DNA of 64,000 nt from an uncultured Litoreibacter sp. Lineage in GTDB: Bacteria; Pseudomonadota; Alphaproteobacteria; Rhodobacterales; Rhodobacteraceae. Made by a program: the position numbers and the translations under genes. The stretch covers positions 310,001-374,000 of the forward strand of contig CANMWQ010000003.1 of assembly GCA_947501685.1 (NCBI GenBank), in the 5' to 3' direction. Shown piece by piece: positions 55,775 to 64,000 of this stretch (the first letter of the stretch is position 1; every line of letters starts with the position of its first letter). The notes beneath the pieces were generated by a model that saw only the letters and a program-made list of their open reading frames with translations, searched no databases and had not been told where the DNA came from.

Positions 55775-57535
55775 ATGGGTTTGGTATGCGTTCAGATTTT
55801 GGGCCATAAAAAAACGCGATACGCTGCGCGCACGAAAGGGGCTAACTTGTTTAACATCGCCAAATCCGGATTGCTGGTTCTTTGTATCTACGCCACGGGC
55901 CTGATCTTATACGCTGGGCTGTTCGAATTTATCCCGATCGTACCTGCTTGGGTTCAGGTCGGAAAGATGGCTGTCGCCAGCATCTACTTCCTCATTCTAT
56001 TGATCCCGTTGTTCATGGCACAGTCCCGCTGGTTGGCAGTGAGGGTTTTGGGCTACGCTGTGCTCATTGCAAGTTTTCTCTACGTATTCTTTCTGACGTC
56101 CTATTACGCGTATTTTGGCTTTGTGCCTGAGATCTACGCGCTCGGCGCGGCCAACGCGCCAGACATGGTGGGTGTTCTGGGGCATTACTTTCGTCAGGTC
56201 TTTGGCCTGCCAGAAGTGTTGTTGCTTATCGCCGCTGCCTTGTTCTTTTACCTGCTCCCACGACAAAAGCTGCATCTGGGTGCAAATGTGCTTTTGATGC
56301 TTCCCGTGGCGCTTTTTGCGGTGAGCTTTATGACTTACGGCTCCCCGCAGGACACCAAACGATTGGGCAACGGGACGGTGATCAAACGCTTCGGCCTGCC
56401 GACATTCTACTATCTGTCAGCGCGCGATTGGCTCAGCTATTCTTCGGGATACATCGCCGCAGAAACAGCCTTTCCCGGCAAACTGACACAGGTTGCCTAT
56501 GCCACCCCGCCCGAGGCCAGCCCGTCGCCCTTTGCATTGCGCGCACCGGTGGACAGGGTTGTGATGGTCCAGATCGAGTCGTTTGATCGTGAAGCCATCG
56601 ACGCCGAATTGAATGGCGTGACGGTGATGCCCTTCACCTCTGCGCTCAAAGCTGACACATGTCTTGAGTATACCAACTATTACACGGTTAAGAGCGTTGG
56701 CGGATCAGCCGATTCCGAATATTCGGTTGCCACGGGTCGTCTGCCTTCTTCCAAATTACAAGCCATCCGCAGCACCGATTTCAGCACTATTGAGACGATC
56801 TATGATGTGCTCGCGGCCAACGGAATTACATCGACTTTTGCCCATAACAACACGATTGGGTTTTACGGGCGCAACTATGCCTATGCGCAGCTCGAGAATG
56901 TCGACGCACAATTTGTCGAGCCGAACACAGAAAACAATGAACGCCAGTTCGCGCTGGAGACACTCAGCGACGCGATGGCGGGCTCTGAGCGGAGCTTTTA
57001 TTACTTCTTCAATGTGCAATCGCATGGGCCTTTCCGAGGCTACAGCGCCGAGACGGGTGACACGTTCGGCCTCGAAACAGGCTCACAGATCAAAGAAGAC
57101 TACATGGCCACGATGCATGAGGTCGATCAGACCATTGCAGAGATGTTCGCATTACAGCAGGCCGAATTTGACGCTGGCAACAGTCTTTTCATTCTGACCG
57201 CCGATCACCCAAGCTACCTGCACACGGGCGACGATCCGTTGGAAGCAGCGCATATTCCAATGCTGCTATGCCATGCTGATTTCAGCGGCCAAAAGATCGA
57301 CAAGCTGGCCTCGACCGTGGATGTGTTCCCGACGGTGCTGGACGCGTTTGGTGTGCCGGTACCTGAGACCACGATTTCAAGCAGCCTGCTGGCGGACGGG
57401 CCTTCTGTCGTGCTGTTTCCAAGTGGCCAGGTTCTTTACCGCGACAGCACAGACGCTGTTGTCAGCAGGGAATGCGATGCCGGGTGCGCGCCGTTTTTCG
57501 ACTATACTAACCAAGCGATCAGCGTGTCGAATTAG
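55775..57535 (+). CDS. LtaS-like membrane sulfatase/phosphoglycerol transferase
   Basis: A roughly 586-residue protein with about five N-terminal transmembrane helices (residues 25-190) and a periplasmic alkaline-phosphatase-like domain. Metal and catalytic parts visible are MVQIESFDRE, VGGSADSEYSVATG (Ser where LtaS has the catalytic Thr), and FILTADHPSY. It may transfer or remove phosphoglycerol or similar groups on surface glycans. The start is uncertain: the ATG at 55775, or a TTG at 55847 preceded by AAGGGG. Base composition is lower in GC than the neighbours. Confidence 0.78.
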   Translation: MGLVCVQILGHKKTRYAARTKGANLFNIAKSGLLVLCIYATGLILYAGLFEFIPIVPAWVQVGKMAVASIYFLILLIPLFMAQSRWLAVRVLGYAVLIASFLYVFFLTSYYAYFGFVPEIYALGAANAPDMVGVLGHYFRQVFGLPEVLLLIAAALFFYLLPRQKLHLGANVLLMLPVALFAVSFMTYGSPQDTKRLGNGTVIKRFGLPTFYYLSARDWLSYSSGYIAAETAFPGKLTQVAYATPPEASPSPFALRAPVDRVVMVQIESFDREAIDAELNGVTVMPFTSALKADTCLEYTNYYTVKSVGGSADSEYSVATGRLPSSKLQAIRSTDFSTIETIYDVLAANGITSTFAHNNTIGFYGRNYAYAQLENVDAQFVEPNTENNERQFALETLSDAMAGSERSFYYFFNVQSHGPFRGYSAETGDTFGLETGSQIKEDYMATMHEVDQTIAEMFALQQAEFDAGNSLFILTADHPSYLHTGDDPLEAAHIPMLLCHADFSGQKIDKLASTVDVFPTVLDAFGVPVPETTISSSLLADGPSVVLFPSGQVLYRDSTDAVVSRECDAGCAPFFDYTNQAISVSN

Positions 57536-57564
57536 CAGTCCTGACGTGCTTACCAAGAGGAAAT

Positions 57565-57640
<76 letters not shown>

Positions 57641-57653
57641 GCTGAGCGATGAT

Positions 57654-58178
57654 TTAGCCCGGTTCAGCGCCTTTCGCAACCGCTTCATTGGCAGCCCTGT
57701 TGGCGGCCTGATTTGCCGCCATTTTCTTGGGGTCCTTGAGTTTGACGCGCAGGACGGCCAGCTCTCCGTTGGGGGTTTCTTTCTTGCGCACCAGCTTGAT
57801 CTTGCCCAAGGGCGATGCGGCGATGTCGTGGCCGTCGGCAATGGCGTCGCGCAGGCCTGACAGCACCGCGTCGAGCACCGTGCGGGCGTCACCTTTCTTC
57901 ATGCCGCTTTCCGTGACAATACGGTCGAGAAGCTGGCGTTTGCTGAGCTCTGCGTTTTTGGTCAGGGGTTTGGGCTTGGGGGCGGGCGGCTTGGCCGGTT
58001 TCAGCGCTTTGGGCTTAGCGGCGGCGACGGGCTTTTTGATCGCGGCTTTCGTGGTGGAGCGTTTGGGCGGTTTGGCGGCGGCGGCACGCGGTTTCGCGCT
58101 CGCCGTTTTACCAGTCGTCGTTTTGCCAGTCGCTATTTTACCGGAGCCTGTTGTGGGTGTTCGAGCCATGCCTGTCAT
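57654..58178 (-). CDS. HU-family DNA-binding protein with histone-H1-like tail
   Basis: A 174-residue protein. The first 75 residues are a Lys/Ala/Pro/Thr-rich tail (for example AKPKALKPAKPPAPKPKPLTK) like eukaryotic H1 C-termini. An HU/IHF fold follows from about residue 78 (ELSKRQLLDRIVTESGMKKGDARTVLDAVLSGLRDAI) but with a shortened, altered beta-arm region. Probably a nucleoid protein that compacts DNA through the tail. The gene follows tRNA-Val on the same strand side, 13 bp away. Confidence 0.85.
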   Translation of the reverse strand: MTGMARTPTTGSGKIATGKTTTGKTASAKPRAAAAKPPKRSTTKAAIKKPVAAAKPKALKPAKPPAPKPKPLTKNAELSKRQLLDRIVTESGMKKGDARTVLDAVLSGLRDAIADGHDIAASPLGKIKLVRKKETPNGELAVLRVKLKDPKKMAANQAANRAANEAVAKGAEPG

Positions 58179-58262
58179 CCTTGTGGATTTGTTCTGTCAC
58201 CGAAACTAGCCGTCATGCGGCACTATAGCCAGCATCTTTGGGGCGAGCCGCAAAATCCGGTG

Positions 58263-59054
58263 TCAAAGCGCCTCCGACAGCGGATGCGCCTCAAGCCCAG
58301 CGCGTTGCTCGGGGGTGAGGTCTGCCATGCGCACCTGCCGCGTGTGGATGGAGAAGACGACCGCGCCTGATTTGGGCAGGCGCAGGATGCATTGCCGCTC
58401 GGAACGCAGGTAGTGGCCGCGCGTCTCAGGGCCGCGCCGCTGGGCCATGGTGCGGGGCTGGTAGAGCGTGGGGTCAGCATAGGAGAGCGCGTTGGCCCGC
58501 CAGAGCGGGCGGCCGGGTTTCACCGCATCGAACAGGCGCTGCACCCTGCGGGCCATGTCGTCGCTGTAGCTGTCCACGGGGGCGTGGATCGTGGTCAGGG
58601 GGCGCCCGAATTTCTCGGCCAGCGACCAGCTGGCGGGAAAGCAGAGGAGTGCTGCGGTGAGCACATGTTCGGCCTCAGGCTTCTCCAAAATGCAGAGGTC
58701 TTCGGCGATGAGGTGGCAGAGCGTTTCAAGCGGGGTGTCGCGGTCCAAGGGGATCTGCGCGCCATCGGGGCGGATGCAGTGACCATCGGAAAAGCTATAG
58801 CCCGGTGCGTCCGCCAGATGGCTGAGCACCAGATCATAGAGCTCTTGCGCGGCAGGGCGCGCGCGGTCTTGATAGGCCAGCACGCATCCGGGGCGGGTTT
58901 TCAGCAGCCGGGCGCGCTCCGCCATTTGGGGCGCATAGGCGTCATCGACCACCAGCCAGCCCGACATATCCAGCGGCTGCACCCCCGGCAATTTGCGCGT
59001 GGCGGCGGTCAGCCACGGCGCGTCGGGCAGCGATTTTTGGCAGATTTCGTCCAT
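58263..59054 (-). CDS. DUF3445 haem-dependent oxidative N-demethylase family protein
   Basis: A 263-residue protein of the DUF3445 family. It opens with MDEICQKSLPDAPWLTAATR and contains LCFPASWSLAEKFGRPLTTIHAPV, LWRANALSY and the segment GHYLRSERQCILRLPKSGAVVFSIHT, all typical of that family. Characterised members are PAS-like haem proteins that demethylate small amines (HODM, DmmA). The reductase and other subunits of a complete system are absent here. Divergent from dddP across 90 bp. Confidence 0.88.
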   Translation of the reverse strand: MDEICQKSLPDAPWLTAATRKLPGVQPLDMSGWLVVDDAYAPQMAERARLLKTRPGCVLAYQDRARPAAQELYDLVLSHLADAPGYSFSDGHCIRPDGAQIPLDRDTPLETLCHLIAEDLCILEKPEAEHVLTAALLCFPASWSLAEKFGRPLTTIHAPVDSYSDDMARRVQRLFDAVKPGRPLWRANALSYADPTLYQPRTMAQRRGPETRGHYLRSERQCILRLPKSGAVVFSIHTRQVRMADLTPEQRAGLEAHPLSEAL

Positions 59055-59144
59055 TTTGCCCCCTTTGCGACGTGTTTTGTGCCGTTTTCCAGCTAGCACG
59101 GGAACAGACCCGCTTCCATCCTGATCAGTATCGGGAGGCCAGAT

Positions 59145-60485
59145 ATGAACCAGCATTATCGCGACACGCGCAAGATTGATCCCTCCAAAGGCAGCCATCT
59201 GGGCGACGGGCTGGCCAATGACAATGACCGTATGGAGATCGGCCCGACCCTGCTGGCTTACGGCGAATGGGAGGCGGCGGGGCTGTCCCTGCCCAATCTT
59301 GAGCGGATGCGGGAATATCGCTTGCAGCGGCTGGTGGATCAGGTGGTCAAACAGGATATGGGCGGATTGCTCATGTTCGACCCGCTCAACATTCGCTACG
59401 CCACGGACAGCACCAATATGCAGCTGTGGAACACCCATAACCCGTTCCGCGCCGCGCTGGTCTGCGCGGATGGCTATATGGTGATTTGGGACTACAAGAA
59501 CGCGCCGTTTCTGAGCGAGTTCAACCCGCTGGTGCGCGAGCGCCGCTCGGGCGCGTCGATGTTCTATTTTGCCACCGGAGACAAGACGCAGGCGGCGGCT
59601 TCCGGCTTTGCGGCGCAGGTGGATGATCTGTTGCAAGAGCATGGCGGCGGCAATAGGCGGCTGGCGGTGGACAAGATCATGATCTCGGGGCTGCGGGCGC
59701 TGGAAGCCGCGGGTTTTGAGGTGCATGAGGGCGAGGACCTGACGGAGCATGCTCGCGCCATCAAAGGCCCGGACGAGATATTGGCCATGCGCGCCTCGTG
59801 TCATTCCTGCGAAATGGCGATGTACGCCATGGAGGACTATGCGCGCAGCCAAATCCCCGGCGGCGGCGTCTCGGAAGATGACGTCTGGGCGGTGCTGCAT
59901 GCCGAGAATATCAAACGCGGCGGCGAGTGGATCGAGACGCGGCTTTTGGCGTCTGGCCAGCGCACCAACCCGTGGTTTCAGGAATGCGGGCCTCGGATTT
60001 GCCAAGAGAACGAAATTTTGGCCTTTGACACGGATCTGATCGGCGCTTACGGCATTTGCTGCGATATATCGCGGACATGGTGGATTGGCGACGCCGCGCC
60101 TCGGCCTGACATGATCGAGGCGATGAAACACAGCGTCGAGCATATTCAGACCAATATGGAGATGCTGAAACCCGGTGTGGCCATCCGCGATCTGACGATG
60201 AACACCCATGTGCTGCATGACAAATATCAGGCCCAGAAATACGGCTGCCTGATGCATGGTGTGGGGCTGTGTGACGAATGGCCCCTGGTGGCCTACCCGG
60301 ACAAATTCGTCGAGGGCGCGTTCGAGCATGTGTTGCAGCCGGGCATGGCGATCTGTGTGGAGGTGCTGGTGGGCGAAGTGGGCGGCGATTTCTCGATCAA
60401 GCTGGAAGATCAGGTGATCATCACCGAGGACGGCTACGAGAACCTGACCAAATACCCGTTTGACGAAAAGCTGATGGGACATTGA
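59145..60485 (+). CDS. dddP: Dimethylsulfoniopropionate lyase DddP
   Basis: A 446-residue member of the M24 peptidase fold that cleaves DMSP to DMS and acrylate. The metal-binding residues of characterised roseobacter DddP are all present at the same numbers: Asp295, Asp297 (AFDTDLIGAYG), Asp307 (CCDISRTWW), His371 (MHGVGLCDEWP), Glu406 (CVEVLVGEVGG) and Glu421 (KLEDQVIITEDGYENLT). The N-terminus MNQHYRDTRKIDPSKG also matches that group. It is monocistronic or linked to the hydrolase-OsmC gene 114 bp on. No acrylate-utilisation or dmdA genes are in the window. Confidence 0.96.
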   Translation: MNQHYRDTRKIDPSKGSHLGDGLANDNDRMEIGPTLLAYGEWEAAGLSLPNLERMREYRLQRLVDQVVKQDMGGLLMFDPLNIRYATDSTNMQLWNTHNPFRAALVCADGYMVIWDYKNAPFLSEFNPLVRERRSGASMFYFATGDKTQAAASGFAAQVDDLLQEHGGGNRRLAVDKIMISGLRALEAAGFEVHEGEDLTEHARAIKGPDEILAMRASCHSCEMAMYAMEDYARSQIPGGGVSEDDVWAVLHAENIKRGGEWIETRLLASGQRTNPWFQECGPRICQENEILAFDTDLIGAYGICCDISRTWWIGDAAPRPDMIEAMKHSVEHIQTNMEMLKPGVAIRDLTMNTHVLHDKYQAQKYGCLMHGVGLCDEWPLVAYPDKFVEGAFEHVLQPGMAICVEVLVGEVGGDFSIKLEDQVIITEDGYENLTKYPFDEKLMGH

Positions 60486-60599
60486 GGGTCGGATCACGGG
60501 TTCTAAATCCTGCTCACCATCTCGTGAACTTGGCCTCGCTCGCGTTGCTATGACGCCGGGCAAGCCCCATCCTTGGCGCTAACAAAGGATAGAATACAC

Positions 60600-61811
60600 A
60601 TGGCCACAGAACGATTTACCTTCACCGGACATTCCGGCGACGAGCTTGCTGCGCGACTGGATATGCCGGAGGGGCCCGTTCTGGCCACGGCGCTTTTTGC
60701 ACATTGCTTTACCTGCTCCAAAGACATTCCCGCCGCCCGCCGTATCGCCTCGCGGCTGGCCAATATGGGCATCGCGGTGCTGCGGTTTGACTTTACCGGG
60801 CTGGGCCATTCCTCGGGCGAGTTTGCCAACACCACGTTCAGCTCCAATGTCGAGGACCTGTCGCTGGCCGCCGCCGAGCTGGCCAAGCGCGAGATGGGGC
60901 CGGAGCTGTTGATCGGGCATTCGCTGGGCGGGGCCGCGATCATTGCCGCCGCAGCACAGGTGCCGCAGGCCCGCGCCGTGGTGACCATTGGTGCGCCGTT
61001 TGACCCTGAACATGTGACGCATAATTTTGGCAGCGCGGTCGAAGAGATCAAAGCCAAAGGCGCCGCCGAAGTGCAGTTGGGCGGACGTCCGATCACAATC
61101 GGCGCGGGCTTTCTGGAAGACGTGGCGACCAGCCGCCTTGAAGAGGCGCTGCGCGGCTTGAACAAATCGCTTCTGGTGCTGCATGCTCCGCTGGATCAGA
61201 CCGTTGGCGTGGAGAATGCCACGCAGATTTTCACCCATGCCAAACATCCCAAAAGCTTCATCACCCTGTGCGACGCCGACCATCTGATCACGCGCGAGGC
61301 GGATGCCGAATATGCCGCCGACGTCATTGCCGCGTGGTCGTCGAAATATCTCGACCTGCGCCCGCCTGCCCCGCCGATTGGCGCGCCGGAGGGCGTGTTG
61401 CGCGTGCGCGAGGCGGACCCGGACGGGTTTTTGCAAGACATCAATCTGGGCCATAAGTATCACACCCAGGCCGACGAGCCGGTGGCCTATGGCGGCACCG
61501 CCAAGGGCATGACGCCTTACGGCTTTCTGTCCGCCGGGCTTGGGGCCTGCACGTCAATGACCATCCGCATGTATGCGCGGCGCAAGAACTGGCCGCTGGA
61601 GCATGTCTGGGTTGACGTCAAACATGACGCGATGCATGCGCAGGACGCCGATGGCGGGCATTCCAAGATCGACCAATTCGTGCGTGAAATTCATCTGGAG
61701 GGCGATCTGGACGAAGAGCAACGCGCCCGGCTTTTGGAAATCGCGGATCGGTGCCCGGTGCACAGAACTCTCGAAGGTGCGGCTCATATCGAGACCCGGC
61801 TGCTGGAGTAA
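60600..61811 (+). CDS. Bifunctional alpha/beta hydrolase-OsmC family protein
   Basis: A 403-residue fusion. Residues 1-250 form an alpha/beta hydrolase with nucleophile elbow GHSLGGAA and the acid/His segments LLVLHAPLDQTVG and CDADHLI. From about residue 275 an OsmC/Ohr-type domain follows, with the reactive Cys in LGACTSMTIRMYARRKNWPLE and RCPVHRTLE. The OsmC part suggests peroxide reduction. Such fusions are widespread in proteobacteria, and their joint substrate is unknown. Confidence 0.93.
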   Translation: MATERFTFTGHSGDELAARLDMPEGPVLATALFAHCFTCSKDIPAARRIASRLANMGIAVLRFDFTGLGHSSGEFANTTFSSNVEDLSLAAAELAKREMGPELLIGHSLGGAAIIAAAAQVPQARAVVTIGAPFDPEHVTHNFGSAVEEIKAKGAAEVQLGGRPITIGAGFLEDVATSRLEEALRGLNKSLLVLHAPLDQTVGVENATQIFTHAKHPKSFITLCDADHLITREADAEYAADVIAAWSSKYLDLRPPAPPIGAPEGVLRVREADPDGFLQDINLGHKYHTQADEPVAYGGTAKGMTPYGFLSAGLGACTSMTIRMYARRKNWPLEHVWVDVKHDAMHAQDADGGHSKIDQFVREIHLEGDLDEEQRARLLEIADRCPVHRTLEGAAHIETRLLE

Positions 61812-61868
61812 TCGCGCCGTCTTTGGGCGCAAAACGCCTCGACCCGTGCGCATGCGGTCAGGCCGTGC

Positions 61869-61874
61869 TATAAT
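61869..61874 (+). promoter_or_regulatory. Putative -10 box of the small secreted-protein gene
   Basis: A consensus TATAAT 88 bp before the start codon; the -35 region is weak. Confidence 0.35.
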
Positions 61875-61961
61875 AACTTTGCTCTATCCGATTTTGTGCG
61901 GGGGTCTGCCCCTGCCCTCAGACCCGGCTCCCAAAGTTTTTACGAGTGTAAGGAGACTGCC

Positions 61962-62387
61962 ATGCCCAGCCCGAAACCCCTTCTGTCCGCTGTCGCCATC
62001 GCCGTGGCCCTTGCCGGGGCCTCGATGACGCCTGCACTGGCCCAAAGCGCCAAGCCAGAGATCAAGCAAAAGGCCGCAGCGAAAGCCAAAACCACCAAGC
62101 CGCGCCGTGCGAGCACGAAAATCACGCGGGTTTGTGCGCCCGGTGAAGTGCGCAAAGCAGGCCGCTGTGCCAGCCGCGACAGTGTCACCGACGGCTCCCT
62201 GCGTCATCCGATCATTCTGATGCCCGGCCAGCGCTTTGAAAGCGCCATCCCCGCCATGGCCAACCCGGCAGGCCAGGGCCTGCCCCTGCTGGAAAACGCC
62301 ACCTATTACCAGATCGGCGAGCGGGTGATTTCAGTCGATAATGAAAGCCGGATGATCCTCGCGGTGATCGAGCCTGAGGACAAGTAG
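61962..62387 (+). CDS. Small exported protein of unknown function
   Basis: A 141-residue protein with a signal peptide (MPSPKPLLSAVAIAVALAGASMTPALA). A Lys/Ala-rich linker follows, then VCAPGEVRKAGRCASRDSV with two Cys residues. The C-terminal part (YYQIGERVISVDNESRMILAVIE) resembles the end of RcnB-like periplasmic proteins, but the match is weak. AAGGAG before the ATG fixes the start. It converges with uvrA, three bases from its stop. Confidence 0.75.
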   Translation: MPSPKPLLSAVAIAVALAGASMTPALAQSAKPEIKQKAAAKAKTTKPRRASTKITRVCAPGEVRKAGRCASRDSVTDGSLRHPIILMPGQRFESAIPAMANPAGQGLPLLENATYYQIGERVISVDNESRMILAVIEPEDK

Positions 62388-62390
62388 ACC

Positions 62391-64000
<1,610 letters not shown>

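Noticed and set aside
58263-60563. A 766-codon open frame on the minus strand through the dddP region
   Set aside because: Only its last part (58263-59054) is the DUF3445 gene. The rest is antisense to dddP, whose sequence matches known DddP throughout.

Overview
The window looks like a chromosomal segment of a marine Rhodobacteraceae (roseobacter-group) alphaproteobacterium. It is GC-rich and densely packed, with many 1-8 nt overlaps between consecutive genes. It carries genes typical of that group: a DMSP lyase of the DddP type, a dihydroxypropanesulfonate/sulfolactate pathway, an MttB-family methyltransferase, a DUF3445 haem N-demethylase-like protein and complete valine catabolism. No rRNA, CRISPR array, prophage or plasmid functions were seen.

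Layout. 1-9.1 kb: the start of an MttB-family gene running off the left edge, guaA, a degenerate zinc-peptidase-like secreted protein, two DMT exporters, a FadL-like outer-membrane protein, a P-loop protein, MetA (with the acetyl-CoA-type Glu111) and a lipoprotein hydrolase. 9.1-16 kb: ppk2 and a TetR regulator, a polyamine-type ABC transporter (two permeases and an ATPase, no binding protein), ssb, a lytic transglycosylase, an enoyl-CoA hydratase and a PaaI thioesterase. 16-19.2 kb: rplM-rpsI, followed by a 1,960-bp IS1182-like element sitting in the rpsI terminator and carrying a YciI-family passenger gene. 19.2-25.7 kb: sulfonate catabolism (hpsN-hpsO-hpsP-comD-comE and an FMN hydroxyacid dehydrogenase) divergent from a LacI regulator with a palindromic operator between them. 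25.7-34.7 kb: aroK-aroB, xerD, a CorC-like CBS protein, a nucleoside hydrolase and SelO. 34.8-39 kb: a DUF533 protein, a DEAD-box helicase with a structured leader, a Fur-family regulator, a Gly-rich secreted protein and a GNAT acetyltransferase. 39-48 kb: eno, a membrane-protein gene lying between two copies of the eno 3' end, topoisomerase IB, anmK, tyrS, two cyclophilins, coaD and a CBS protein. 48-53.5 kb: valine catabolism (mmsA, acyl-CoA dehydrogenase, 3-hydroxyisobutyryl-CoA hydrolase, mmsB) with an L,D-transpeptidase in the middle. 53.7-57.7 kb: tRNA-Asp and two identical tRNA-Val genes bracketing a phosphatase, an inositol-dehydrogenase-like gene and an LtaS-like sulfatase. 57.7-64 kb: an HU protein with an H1-like tail, the DUF3445 protein, dddP, a hydrolase-OsmC fusion, a small secreted protein and the 3' part of uvrA.

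How the genes work together. The hps/com block should oxidise 2,3-dihydroxypropane-1-sulfonate to sulfolactate and sulfopyruvate and decarboxylate this to sulfoacetaldehyde; no desulfonating enzyme (Xsc, SuyAB) or sulfonate transporter is in the window. DddP cleaves DMSP to DMS and acrylate. The mms block carries isobutyryl-CoA through to propionyl-CoA. Together these point to an organism feeding on phytoplankton-derived organosulfur compounds, methylated amines and amino acids.

The least ordinary features are the IS with its passenger gene inside a terminator hairpin, the eno-tail duplication around an apparently acquired membrane gene, the ABC operon with no normal start codon or binding protein, and the structured leader of the RNA helicase gene. 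I found no convincing wholly new defence or biosynthetic system.
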